Shown: piece after piece, positions 1-7,577 of the stretch
Layout of the letters: each line of letters opens with the position of its first letter
Numbering within the stretch: the stretch's first letter is position 1
Source: Accumulibacter sp031732795
GTDB lineage: Bacteria; Pseudomonadota; Gammaproteobacteria; Burkholderiales; Rhodocyclaceae
Assembly: GCA_031732795.1 (NCBI GenBank)
Contig: JAVMKC010000096.1
Location: 1-13,345, forward strand
Length of the DNA stretch: 13,345 nucleotides
Reading direction: 5' to 3'
Notes under the pieces: generated by a model
What the model saw: only the letters and a program-made list of their open reading frames with translations
The model's database searches: none
What the model was told of the DNA's origin: nothing
Translations under genes and position numbers: made by a program

Positions 1-54
1 TCGGTCGCTTGCGACGAACCGGAAACCGGCCGGCGGTGGATAACGCAGTGCTGC

Positions 55-947
55 TCACAGCACGGGTCCTCCACCGGTGCTGGTCGGCGACGCGGCGCCA
101 TGCCAGCGCTGCTCGAATGCGGCCGGGGATAGGTTGCCCAGGGACGAGTGGCGACTTCGGTATTGTCGTAACCGATGGATTCGACACGCGCCTGCTGAGC
201 CTCGGCGCGCGTGCGGAAATGTTCTCCATGCACGCACTCGACCTTGACTGTGCCGTTGGCCGATTCCAGCGGCGCATTGTCCCAGCCGTCGCCCTGGCGA
301 CGCATGGAAACGGTCATCCCGCGCGCCCGGAGAACCTTGCGAGAGTCCCCGGCGGCGTATTGCGACCCGCGATCCGAGTGAGGTGCCCGACCGGCGCCGG
401 GTTCCGCCAGCCCAGCGCCACCGCCAGCGCGGCCAGCGTCAGCTCTTGCGGCATCGTCGCACTCATCGCCCAGCCAACCCGCTTGCGCGAGAACAGATCG
501 AGCACTACTGCCAGATACAGCCAGCCCTCGTCGGTGGGATGTCGGTCAGGTTCGCCAGCCACTTCCGGTTCGGCTCGGTGGCCTGGAAATCTCGTCCGAG
601 AACGTTTGCAGCAACCGGATGGCTTCGAGTCCGTGGTCACGACGCGAAACCGGCGCCGCTTGCGACTGCCCCGGTCATGGAGGCGCATCAGGCGCCCGAT
701 CCGCTGCTCATTGACCGGCGGCCCAGAACGGCACCCCCTCGGCCGTCATTCGCCGACGACCATAGCGGCCCCGTTGCCGGGTCTGAGCACGACGAATCTC
801 CGCCACGATCTGCACCTGTTCGGTCGCGCGGGCCGACGGCGCCCGCGACCGTGCCGCGTAAAACCGACTGGCCGAGACCCCCAGCAACTCGCACATCGGC
901 CGCACCGGATAGGAGTCGATAGGCGTGTCGAGCCACGCGTACTTCAC
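55..947 (-). pseudogene. IS3-family transposase OrfB (DDE integrase), multiply frameshifted
   Basis: The GTG at 945-947 overlaps the orfA stop (GTGA) and starts VKYAWLDTPIDSYPVRPMCE, the usual OrfB start, followed by the conserved GRYGRRRMTAE. The frame then breaks at about 700-735, 635-650, 535, 375-390 and 165-180. Joining the frames recovers NEQRIGRLMRLHDRG, PNRKWLANLTDIP, TDEGWLYLAVVLDLFSRK, HSDRGSQYAAGD, GWDNAPLESANGTVKVE and RHSSLGNLSPAAFEQRW. The three catalytic positions of the DDE triad are still visible: Asp at 541-543, Asp at 372-374 and Glu at 264-266 (plus-strand coordinates). The frame ends with TGA at 55-57, although the original stop may have differed. The gene is clearly dead. 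Confidence 0.88.
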
Positions 948-1252
948 CTCGACTCCTTCGTGAAGGACGCCGCCTTTTTTAGGATCTCTTTCGCCATCCG
1001 CAGCTTCGCAACCTCTTGCGGCAATCGCGCCAGCGCCGCGTCCACTTCGCTCATCGGCCCCCGCGCCGACACGGCGGTCGGCGCCTCGTCTCGACGTGCC
1101 CGCCCAACCGAGTTCGCCAACGTCTTCGCCGACCTCTCCAACGACCTCTCCAGCGACCGCGCCACCGCCGGAACGCTGTGCCCGCCATCGACCACCTGTT
1201 GCACCGCCGCCTTCCGAAACTCCGGCGGCTAACTCCGGTTCACTCTCGTCAT
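944..1252 (-). pseudogene. IS3-family transposase OrfA, interrupted by a stop codon
   Basis: The ATG at 1250-1252 is preceded by a GGAGG ribosome-binding site (plus strand 1259-1263), and the frame begins MTRVNRS before a TAG at 1229-1231. After this stop the same frame continues with a typical OrfA: PPEFRKAAVQQVVDGGHSV, then AKTLANSVGRA, and the zipper-like EVAKLRMAKEILKKA, ending in TGA at 944-946. In related elements the position of the stop normally holds an amino acid, so this is a nonsense mutation. A 12-bp tandem duplication (1131-1142 and 1143-1154) gives a LERSLERS repeat. OrfA normally binds the IS ends and supplies the N-terminal part of the OrfAB transposase. Confidence 0.85.
974..980 (-). 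promoter_or_regulatory. A6G slippery heptamer of IS3 orfA/orfB
   Basis: The minus strand reads CTA AAA AAG in the orfA frame, giving the heptamer A AAA AAG (plus strand CTTTTTT). This is the classic site for programmed -1 frameshifting in IS3-family elements. A -1 slip continues as GGVLHEGVEVKYAWLD, directly into the orfB frame, which would produce the OrfAB fusion transposase. The signal is relict here because both reading frames are broken elsewhere. Confidence 0.7.
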
Positions 1253-1314
1253 GGCCAACCTCCACAAGGTCAAAATACCATACCTCATGGGGTCCATTTT
1301 TCGGGTACCGATCA

Positions 1315-1684
1315 CTGGCCGGGATCACCGACATGGCGGGCGCCAACCGCTATCTGGCCGACGTCTATCGGCCGGCCTTCAACGCCGAGTTCATGCAATC
1401 GGCGATGGAAGAAGGCAGCCTCTTCGTCGGCCGGATCGGCGGCGCGCTCGACGACATCCTGGGCGAGCGGTTCGAGCGCACCGTCGGCAATGACAACTGT
1501 GTCAGCCTCGCGGGGGTGAAGTGGCAGATTCGCCGATCGTCATCGCTGCCACGACGTCAAGGCTAAGGTCACTGTGCTGCGTCATACCGACCACACGCTG
1601 GCGATCCTGCATGGCCCGGGCAAGTTGGCCGATTATGACGAAGCCGGCACAGTCATTCCTCGGAATTTGACGGGGGCGGCGTAG
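1315..1684 (+). pseudogene. 3' fragment of an ISNCY/IS1202-like transposase, frameshifted
   Basis: The plus strand encodes LAGITDMAGANRYLADVYRP, FNAEFMQSAMEEG, IGGALDDILGERFERTVGND and NCVSLAGVKWQI. After a frameshift at about 1525-1535 it continues as DRHRCHDVKAKVTVLRH, LAILHGPGKLADYDEAG and a TAG stop at 1682-1684. From memory of the family, this is the C-terminal portion of the DDE transposases annotated as ISNCY, which follow the integrase core with an AGANRYLA...PAFNA segment. The N-terminal two-thirds, including the catalytic core, is absent: homology begins within about 20 bp of the IS3 end. The missing part may lie left of the window if the IS3 element inserted into this gene. The family assignment is less certain than the transposase assignment. 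Confidence 0.72.
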
Positions 1685-1980
1685 GTCCGCCGCGGCCGCC
1701 CGTGGCGGGAAAATCGGTTCCGGGCTACGCCCTCCACCGCTTTCCCCAGCACGGTCAAAACGGACAAGTCATGTGCTACAGAACCGGACAGTTCAATTTG
1801 CCGCCAACACTGCTTGCCGTCTCATTCGAGCCACGGAGCATAATCCTGGGAAACCATTGATATCAGACAGCGGTCGCGCAAAGGAGTTACACGTCGACGT
1901 ACAGCCTCCTGCTGCATGGTCTGTGTGTTGACGTGTCCCCAAATCACCGTCGCTGGACGGCTCAGGACCAGGAAGACTCT
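1685..1980. other. Gene-free gap with probable ISNCY right end
   Basis: No coding region is supported here. The first 130 bp look like the 3' non-coding tail of the ISNCY-like element: CAAAACGGACAAGTCATG and ACCGGACAGTTCAATTTGCC (about 1757-1806) resemble the repeated GGACA...TTTGC blocks near the right ends of such elements, as I recall them. From 1810 to 1980 I see only a weak, widely spaced inverted repeat, ACACGTC (1889-1895) and GACGTGT (1930-1936), downstream of pssA. It lacks a T-run and is not a convincing terminator. Confidence 0.4.
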
Positions 1981-3339
1981 TTACAGCACCTGATTGACCA
2001 GCCGGTCGGCACGGGTGCGGGCCAGGCGCTTCAGCAGGCGTTGCACCGGCAACGGATAACTGTCGACGGTTTCGAGATCGTCATAATGCGACAGACGGCG
2101 GCTGTGCGCCAGAAACCCCGCCAGTTCGCGCTGATGCTGGTCACTTAACCGGCCGTGTGGATCGTGCAGCAGAATGCCGTTTTCCAGATCGAGCCGCCAG
2201 GCGCGTGGGTTGAGATTGCTGCCGGTCAATAGCGCGTAATCGTCGTCGACCAACAAGCCTTTGAGATGGAAAGTGTGATTTTCATGCCGCCACAGATGGA
2301 CGTTCAGTCGTCCCTGGGCGATCGAGGATTGGTGGATCTGGCAGAAACGGCGCAGATTGTTCTCGTACAGGTACGGCAAAGCGCCGATGGCCGAAAAACG
2401 CTCGCCGGCGGGGATGAAGAAATCGTTGGCCGTCTTTTCGCCGATGATGAAGGCCACTTGACAGCCCCGGCGAATTTTCTCGTCGATCGTCCGGCGGATG
2501 GATCCCGGCAAGTTGAAATAAGGCGTCAGCAGCACCAAGCGGTACCGGGCCCGTTCGATCAGTTGCAGGATCACCGAATTCAGACGGTTGTCGCTGGCGC
2601 CGAATCCTAGCAGCGGCGTCAGCCCGACTTCGCCGGCACGGATCGTTCCCGAGGTCAGCGTGTAGCCGCTTTTACTGAGTGCCCGACGCAAGTGCAGGAT
2701 TTCCCGGCGCAGCGCGGCTGTTTTCGGCCGTGTCGAGGTGTCGAGACGACAGACCGCCGGCTGAGGCAGCAGAACCTGAGTCATCAGTGCCGCCATGCTG
2801 TCGGCCAGTTGCCGGCTGTCGATCAGGTGATAGCGGTCGAGGCGATAACGGTCGTGCCGATGGAGATAGACATCGTTGAGGCTGGCGCCGCTGTAGAGCA
2901 GCGTATCGTCGATGACGAAACCTTTCAGATGCAGTACGCCCATCAATTCCCGGGTTTGCACCGGCACACCGTAAATCGGCACCCCGGAACCGAGGCGGAT
3001 GGCCATCTCCGCATACATCGCGGCGTTACCGGTGCTCGCGCCCTTGCCGATCAGACCGCGTTGCGCGCGGTGCCAGTCGACGAAAACGGCGATCTGCAGT
3101 GCCGGCGACCGCGCTTTGGCGGCGTACAGCGCAGCCAATATTTCACGACCGGCATCGTCGTCCTGCAGGTAAAGCGCGCTGAGCAGGATCCGTGTCGTCG
3201 CCTGCCCGATCAGCCGCAGCAAGGTCTGGCGGAAGTCGGCGGGGTTGTTCAAAGTCTGCACGCATGACGCCGGCACGGGGATGCACGGCAACCCGGCTAG
3301 ACTGATGGATCGCTCGCCGCGCCCGCGCAAGCGGCGCAT
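1981..3339 (-). CDS. pssA: CDP-diacylglycerol--serine O-phosphatidyltransferase (PssA)
   Basis: PssA makes phosphatidylserine from CDP-diacylglycerol and serine, the committed step toward phosphatidylethanolamine; it is a peripheral membrane enzyme. The protein follows E. coli PssA along its length. It is a phospholipase D-superfamily member with two HKD motifs: HLKGFVIDD (His137, Lys139, Asp144) and HLKGLLVDD (His358, Lys360, Asp365). Other hallmark stretches are VDWHRAQRGLIG, YSGASLNDVYLHRHDRYR, GEKTANDFFIP, GALPYLYENNLRRF and NPRAWRLDLENGILLHDP. The ATG at 3337-3339 gives 452 residues, against 451 in E. coli, but no good ribosome-binding site precedes it. Upstream in-frame ATGs at 3435 (overlapping the prpD stop) and 3468 would add 32 or 43 residues not expected in the family. 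A GGAGAAAG lies near 3380 without an in-frame start at the right distance. It follows prpD closely on the same strand and may be co-transcribed with it. Confidence 0.93.
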   Translation of the reverse strand: MRRLRGRGERSISLAGLPCIPVPASCVQTLNNPADFRQTLLRLIGQATTRILLSALYLQDDDAGREILAALYAAKARSPALQIAVFVDWHRAQRGLIGKGASTGNAAMYAEMAIRLGSGVPIYGVPVQTRELMGVLHLKGFVIDDTLLYSGASLNDVYLHRHDRYRLDRYHLIDSRQLADSMAALMTQVLLPQPAVCRLDTSTRPKTAALRREILHLRRALSKSGYTLTSGTIRAGEVGLTPLLGFGASDNRLNSVILQLIERARYRLVLLTPYFNLPGSIRRTIDEKIRRGCQVAFIIGEKTANDFFIPAGERFSAIGALPYLYENNLRRFCQIHQSSIAQGRLNVHLWRHENHTFHLKGLLVDDDYALLTGSNLNPRAWRLDLENGILLHDPHGRLSDQHQRELAGFLAHSRRLSHYDDLETVDSYPLPVQRLLKRLARTRADRLVNQVL

Positions 3340-3424
3340 CGCCGAAACGAACGGCGAGCGGCGACGAGTGTCACCCGGAACTCTTTCTCCGGCAGGAAAA
3401 TAAGGACGGCTCGAGTCGAAATCG

Positions 3425-4867
3425 TCAGCTGGCATAGAGATCGAGATAGTCGTTGACCGGCATGGCACTCAGCCGGTCGACATCCAGCGAGCAGTCGAGG
3501 ATTTTTGCCTGTCGATCGGCGGAAAAGCGTTGAGCGAGATGAGTACGGAATTTTTCGACCAGCACCGGAATGCCTTCGGTACGCCGTCGCGAGTGTCCGA
3601 TCGGGTATTCGAGGATCACTTCCGCGGTGTGCGTGCCGTCGTCGAAGAAAATCTGCACGCCGTTGGCGATTGAACGCTTGTCGGGATCGAGGTAATCGAC
3701 CGAAAAGCGCTTTTCTTCGATCACGATGATTTTTTCGCGCAAGGTGTCGATACGCGGATCGGCCGCGGCCTCGTCCTCGTAATCCTCGCTGCGCAGTCGG
3801 CCGTGGATCAGCGCGACGGCGAACATGTACTGCAGACAATGATCGCGGTCGGCCGGGTTGTGCAGCGTTCCTTTTTTGTCGATGATCCGCAACGCCGATT
3901 CATGGGTGCGGATCACCACCTTGACGATGGCGTCGAGCCGGCCGGCGACCTGCGGGTGCAAAGCCACGGCGCATTCAACCGCCGTCTGCGCGTGAAATTC
4001 GGCCGGGAAACTGATCTTGAACAATACATTTTCCATCACGTAGTGCCCATAAGGTCGCGAGAAAGAAAACGACCGTCCCTTGAACAATACGTCATAGAAG
4101 CCCCACGTCGTGGCGGTGAGCGCGGTCGGATAACCCATTTCACCCCGCAGTGAGACCAGGGCCAGCCACACCCCGCGCGCCGTGGCGTCACCCGCTGCCC
4201 ACGATTTGCGCGAGCCGGTGTTCGGCGCATGGCGATAGGTGCGTAGCGGCGAGCTGTCGACGAAAGCCTGCGAGATGGCGTTGATCACCTGCGTCCGGTC
4301 GCCGCCGAGCAACGCGCTGCACACGGCGGCGGTGGCCACCTTGACCAGCAGGACGTGATCGAGACCGACGCGGTTGAAACTGTTTTCCAGCGCCAGGATG
4401 CCTTGGATTTCATAGGCCTTGATCATCATCGCCAGCACGTCGGCCATGCGCAGGGGCGGTTCGCCGCAGCGCAGCCGGCAGCGCGACAGCCAGTCGGCAA
4501 CGGCCAGGATGCCGCCGATGTTGTCCGACGGATGCCCCCATTCGGCAGCCAGCCAAGTATCGTTGAAATCCAGCCAACGAATCAGCGCACCGTTATTGAA
4601 CGCCGCCTGCACCGGGTCGAGCTGGTAGTCGGTTCCCGGGACGCGGGCGCCGTCGGGAACCACCGTGCCGGGAACCAGCGGACCGAGCAGTTTGGTGCAC
4701 GCCGGATAGGCGAGCGCGGCCAGCCCGCAACCCAGAGCGTCGATCAGACAATAGCGTGCCGTTTCCCAGGCGCCGCGCGATGTCGGCGTGCCGCCGAGAA
4801 CGTAGTCGGCGATATCGGCCAGGACCTGATCCGGTTCGGGTCGACGGGCGGGAATGCGTGTGCTCAT
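3425..4867 (-). CDS. prpD: 2-methylcitrate dehydratase (MmgE/PrpD family)
   Basis: PrpD dehydrates 2-methylcitrate to 2-methyl-cis-aconitate in the methylcitrate cycle, which oxidises propionyl-CoA to pyruvate. The 480-residue product matches the roughly 483-residue E. coli-type PrpD from end to end. Diagnostic segments include GALIRWLDFNDTWLAAEWGH, PSDNIGGILAVADWLSR, ALENSFNRVGLDHVLLVKVA, LRTYRHAPNTGSRKSWAAGD, YVMENVLFKISFPAEFHAQT, NPADRDHCLQYMFAVALIHG and, at the C-terminus, MPVNDYLDLYAS. The ATG at 4865-4867 has an AGAGAAAG ribosome-binding site a few bases upstream. It lies 87 bp downstream of prpC on the same strand, so the two consecutive pathway enzymes are probably co-expressed. No acnD/prpF pair, the alternative route to this step, is present nearby. 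Confidence 0.95.
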   Translation of the reverse strand: MSTRIPARRPEPDQVLADIADYVLGGTPTSRGAWETARYCLIDALGCGLAALAYPACTKLLGPLVPGTVVPDGARVPGTDYQLDPVQAAFNNGALIRWLDFNDTWLAAEWGHPSDNIGGILAVADWLSRCRLRCGEPPLRMADVLAMMIKAYEIQGILALENSFNRVGLDHVLLVKVATAAVCSALLGGDRTQVINAISQAFVDSSPLRTYRHAPNTGSRKSWAAGDATARGVWLALVSLRGEMGYPTALTATTWGFYDVLFKGRSFSFSRPYGHYVMENVLFKISFPAEFHAQTAVECAVALHPQVAGRLDAIVKVVIRTHESALRIIDKKGTLHNPADRDHCLQYMFAVALIHGRLRSEDYEDEAAADPRIDTLREKIIVIEEKRFSVDYLDPDKRSIANGVQIFFDDGTHTAEVILEYPIGHSRRRTEGIPVLVEKFRTHLAQRFSADRQAKILDCSLDVDRLSAMPVNDYLDLYAS

Positions 4868-4954
4868 GATCTTTCTCTGTCAGGGCGGTTGCGGACGATG
4901 CCTTTCGCAAGCACCGTCACTCTCCGTCTGGGTTGATGAAGGATGCGTCGTGGC

Positions 4955-6109
4955 TTACCGTCTTTGCGTCAGCGGAACGAAGGCCTGCTCTTCCGGGCCG
5001 ATGTAATTGGCCGACGGCCGGATGATCTTGCCGTTGATCCGCTGCTCGATGACGTGCGCCGCCCAACCGCTGGTCCGGGCAATGACGAACAATGGGGTGA
5101 ACATCGGCGTCGGCACTGCCAGCATGTGATAAACCACCGCTGCAAACCAATCCACATTGGGAAACATCCGCTTTTGCTGGTGCATCACCTGTTCGATCCG
5201 GGAAGCGATCTCGAACAGGCCGCGATTGTCGCCATCGTCGCACAATTGCTCGGCGACAACACGGATGACCTTGTTGCGCGGGTCGGAAATCGTATACAGC
5301 GGATGGCCGAAACCGATGATGATTTCGCGGTTTTCGAGCCGGCGGCGGATGTCCTGTTCCGCGTGCTCGGGGTGGTCGTAGCGGCTTTGGATTTCAAAGG
5401 CCGCCTCGTTGGCCCCCCCATGCCGCGGACCGCTCAGCGCACCGATCGCGCCGCTGATCGCCGCGTAGATATCGGCACCGGTACCGGCGACGGTGCGGGC
5501 GGTAAAGGTCGAGGCGTTGAATTCATGTTCCGCGTAAAGGACCATCGATTTGTCGAGACAGTCGGCGTGCAGCGCCGACGGCGGCTTGCCGCGCAACAAG
5601 TGCAGAAAGTGCGCGGCCACTGAATCGTCGTCGGTTTCGGTTTCGATCCGCCGGCCGTTGTGCGACCAGTGATACCAGTAGAGCAGCATCGAGCCGAAAC
5701 TGGCCAGCAACCGGTCGGCGATTTCACGCGCGCCGCCAGGATTGTGATCCTGAGATTCGGGAAGAATCGTCCCCAGCGCCGAGCAACCGCTGCGCATCAC
5801 GTCCATCGGATGCGCCGACGCCGGCAGATTTTCGAGCACCGGCCGCAGCATTACCGGCAGGCCACGCAAGGTCTTGAGTTTTTTCTTGTACTGATTGAGC
5901 TGTGTCGCGCTGGGCAGCCGTCCGTAGAGCAGCAGGTAGGCCACTTCCTCATAGGTGGCGTGTTCGGCCAGAGTGATGACATCGTAGCCGCGATAGTACA
6001 GATCGTTACCCGAACGGCCGACCGAACAGATCGCCGTATCGCCGGCGATCACGCCCGACAGGGCCACTGATTTTTTGAACGATAATTTGTTTTCCGGCGC
6101 AATGTTCAT
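4955..6109 (-). CDS. prpC: 2-methylcitrate synthase (PrpC)
   Basis: PrpC condenses propionyl-CoA with oxaloacetate to 2-methylcitrate. It belongs to the citrate synthase fold, and the 384-residue length fits PrpC (about 389 in E. coli). The family's catalytic residues are visible: His230 in SGPRHGGANEAAFE, His269 in IIGFGHPLYTISDPRNK and Asp320 in RMFPNVDWFAAVVYHML. The EHEFNASTFTART segment and the C-terminal RPSANYIGPEE are also typical. The N-terminal GLSG-like signature reads KKSVALSGVIAGDTAICSVG. I chose the ATG at 6107-6109 because GAGGAAG (plus strand 6113-6119) sits just upstream; a TTG seven codons earlier extends the frame but would run through this ribosome-binding site. PrpC rather than GltA is supported by the adjacent prpD. 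No prpB (methylisocitrate lyase) or prpR regulator is in the window. Confidence 0.93.
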   Translation of the reverse strand: MNIAPENKLSFKKSVALSGVIAGDTAICSVGRSGNDLYYRGYDVITLAEHATYEEVAYLLLYGRLPSATQLNQYKKKLKTLRGLPVMLRPVLENLPASAHPMDVMRSGCSALGTILPESQDHNPGGAREIADRLLASFGSMLLYWYHWSHNGRRIETETDDDSVAAHFLHLLRGKPPSALHADCLDKSMVLYAEHEFNASTFTARTVAGTGADIYAAISGAIGALSGPRHGGANEAAFEIQSRYDHPEHAEQDIRRRLENREIIIGFGHPLYTISDPRNKVIRVVAEQLCDDGDNRGLFEIASRIEQVMHQQKRMFPNVDWFAAVVYHMLAVPTPMFTPLFVIARTSGWAAHVIEQRINGKIIRPSANYIGPEEQAFVPLTQRR

Positions 6110-6112
6110 GGT

Positions 6113-6119
6113 CTTCCTC
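6113..6119 (-). promoter_or_regulatory. Ribosome-binding site deciding the prpC start
   Basis: The minus strand reads GAGGAAG three bases before the ATG at 6109, the best Shine-Dalgarno match near the gene. It argues against the upstream TTG start at 6130. Confidence 0.7.
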
Positions 6120-6164
6120 GCGTAGCCCAATGTATCGATTCACCAGAACAACGGCACGGAGCGG

Positions 6165-6668
6165 TCAATCGGATTTGATCTCGCTCCGGTCGCCTGAAGC
6201 CACCCCGGCATGCAGATGCACCGACGGCATAAAGGCCAGCTTGCAGGCATTTTCATGACCGCGCAAGGTTTTCGGCACCGGCACCACCTCGACGTCGGTG
6301 ACGCCGGCGTCGATCATCCCCAGTTGCACTGCCGCTTCCCGGGAGAGATCGATCACCCGTGTCCGATGTCCCATGCGGTCGTTGATCCGTACGACCACGC
6401 AGCGCGCGGAGAGAACCCGGCGGACGGCGACGACGGTGCCCAGCGGAAAGCGGTTGCTGGCGGCCGAAATCAGTTGATGATCGAATCTTTCCCCGGAAGC
6501 CGTTTTTCTCCCGGCAAAACGTTCCCCGTAAAAACTGGCGCGGCCGCTGATCACCGGTGGCGAATTCGGCCAGTCCGCCGCCATGCCGATTTGCGGCGCC
6601 GACTGAGCGGTGGCAACGCCAATCCACCCCACTAGCCCCGCCAGCGCCAGCCATTTCTTGGCGGTCAT
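6165..6668 (-). CDS. Exported RlpA-like double-psi beta-barrel protein
   Basis: The 167-residue product starts with a signal peptide (MTAKKWLALAGLVGWIGVAT, cleavage probably near ATAQS) and carries one RlpA-like double-psi beta-barrel: GRASFYGERFAGRKTASGER, then SAASNRFPLGTVVAV, then VVVRINDRMGHRTRVIDLS. RlpA proteins act in the periplasm, and P. aeruginosa RlpA is a lytic transglycosylase acting on denuded peptidoglycan. This protein lacks the C-terminal SPOR domain that targets RlpA to the septum. The usual AAH(K/R)TLP and NDRGP motifs read AASNRFP and NDRMG, so glycan-cleaving activity should not be assumed; variants of this kind exist in other short RlpA-like proteins. I chose the ATG at 6668 because the longer frame (ATG at 6719) would put 17 charged residues before the signal peptide. 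It lies 55 bp upstream of prpC on the same strand with no obvious terminator between them. Confidence 0.85.
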   Translation of the reverse strand: MTAKKWLALAGLVGWIGVATAQSAPQIGMAADWPNSPPVISGRASFYGERFAGRKTASGERFDHQLISAASNRFPLGTVVAVRRVLSARCVVVRINDRMGHRTRVIDLSREAAVQLGMIDAGVTDVEVVPVPKTLRGHENACKLAFMPSVHLHAGVASGDRSEIKSD

Positions 6669-6740
6669 CGTCCGAAATCTCTCACGGCGGCCAGCGCAAT
6701 TTCTCCGGCCACAGGCCATTGCGCCTGGGCAAGGCCAAGC

Positions 6741-7430
6741 TCATTTTCCCAGCGAGCCGAAAACGGTTTGCAACAGCTTGGAACCGGTGCCGATCGGATC
6801 CTTGCGGATGGCTTTTTCCTGATCGGCAATGACCAGGAACAGGCCGTCAAGCGCTTTTTGCGTCACGTAATTATCGATATTGGCATCCCGTTCCTTGACC
6901 AGACCGAACTTGGCTGCCTGACCGGCATACTGGTTGTATTGATCGGCCAAATTCACTTTCGCGGTCGCCTGTTTGACGATCGGCAGAAATTTTTGCGCGA
7001 TCGGCGCCGAGGTTCGCCGTTTGAAATACTGTGTTGCGGCATCGTCACCGCCGGTCAGGATGCCGCGGGCGTCGTCGAAGCCCATCTGCCGGACGGCATC
7101 GAGCAGAATCGGCTTGGCTTCGACGACCGCCGACTCGGCGGCACGGTTCATCGTTTCGATCAATTCGTCGGCTTCTTTTTTCATGCCGAGCGTGCGCATC
7201 ATTTTTTCGGCCGCGCGCAAGGAATCCGGCAATGGAATGCGCACCCGGGAATCACCGAGGAAGCCGTTCGGTTTGCCGAGTTGACTGACCGCGACGTTGG
7301 CACCGCGCACCAGCGCCTCCTTGAGCCCCGACGCGGTTTCCTGGGTCGATAAATCACCGCTCGCGGCGGCAAACTGCGCACTGAACAGCAGAGCGCTTAC
7401 AATTCCAATCATTCGGACGAACAGTGACAT
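6741..7430 (-). CDS. DUF4197 family exported protein
   Basis: The 229-residue product has an N-terminal signal peptide (MSLFVRMIGIVSALLFSAQF, with an AAASG cleavage region) and a helical body typical of DUF4197: GLKEALVRGANVAVSQLGK, GFLGDSRVRIPLPDSLR, ILTGGDDAATQYFKRRTSAP and YVTQKALDGLFLVIADQEKA. The family has no established function; members are predicted to be periplasmic or lipoprotein-like. The ATG at 7428-7430 is preceded by GAAAGG (plus strand 7437-7442) six bases upstream, which makes it a better start than ATGs at 7448 and 7511. It is the first gene of the leftward series and diverges from the membrane-protein gene at 7578, so the 147-bp gap between them should contain promoters, although I could not identify a convincing one. 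Confidence 0.87.
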   Translation of the reverse strand: MSLFVRMIGIVSALLFSAQFAAASGDLSTQETASGLKEALVRGANVAVSQLGKPNGFLGDSRVRIPLPDSLRAAEKMMRTLGMKKEADELIETMNRAAESAVVEAKPILLDAVRQMGFDDARGILTGGDDAATQYFKRRTSAPIAQKFLPIVKQATAKVNLADQYNQYAGQAAKFGLVKERDANIDNYVTQKALDGLFLVIADQEKAIRKDPIGTGSKLLQTVFGSLGK

Positions 7431-7436
7431 GCAAAA

Positions 7437-7442
7437 CCTTTC
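7437..7442 (-). promoter_or_regulatory. Ribosome-binding site deciding the DUF4197 gene start
   Basis: GAAAGG on the minus strand lies six bases before the ATG at 7430. It places the start directly in front of the signal peptide and excludes the upstream in-frame ATGs. Confidence 0.65.
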
Positions 7443-7577
7443 ACTCATCAGAGCCAGCGACCTCGCTGATGCAAGGATATCCTGCCGGCCAGCCAACGCG
7501 CAAGCCGACACCGGGCACCCCTCGGCGGTAGCCTGTCGGCGTCGGCGGCGGATCTTCGCCCGTCACCGGACGGCGGC

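Larger units (their letters stand above)
55..1296 (-). mobile_element. Decayed IS3-family insertion sequence
   Basis: This is a remnant of an IS3-family element read on the minus strand, with orfA (helix-turn-helix/leucine-zipper protein) followed by orfB (DDE integrase). The right boundary is placed at about 1296, where the minus strand begins TGGACCCCATG; IS3 ends characteristically start with TG. The left end is not recognisable: no matching TGGACC inverted repeat is present between 1 and 60, so that end is either eroded or outside the window. OrfA contains an in-frame stop and orfB carries about five frameshifts, so the element cannot make a transposase by itself. The element abuts an ISNCY-like transposase fragment, which suggests that it once inserted into that gene. 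Confidence 0.85.

Noticed and set aside
9..1232. Long plus-strand open frame (407 codons) across the IS3 remnant
   Set aside because: It is antisense to the recognisable orfA/orfB sequence, is rich in Arg/Pro/Ser as expected of a high-GC shadow frame, and has no domain.
1889..1936. Inverted repeat ACACGTC/GACGTGT as a pssA terminator
   Set aside because: The arms are only 7 bp, 34 bp apart, with no following T-run on the minus strand.
1933..2148. Plus-strand ORF of 71 codons
   Set aside because: Most of it is antisense to the 3' end of pssA and it has no domain or start signal.
6130..6162. Possible prpC promoter: TTGACC on the minus strand near 6160
   Set aside because: A good -35 match exists, but the hexamer at 17 bp (TGGTGA) is a poor -10 and no better one lies at a suitable distance.
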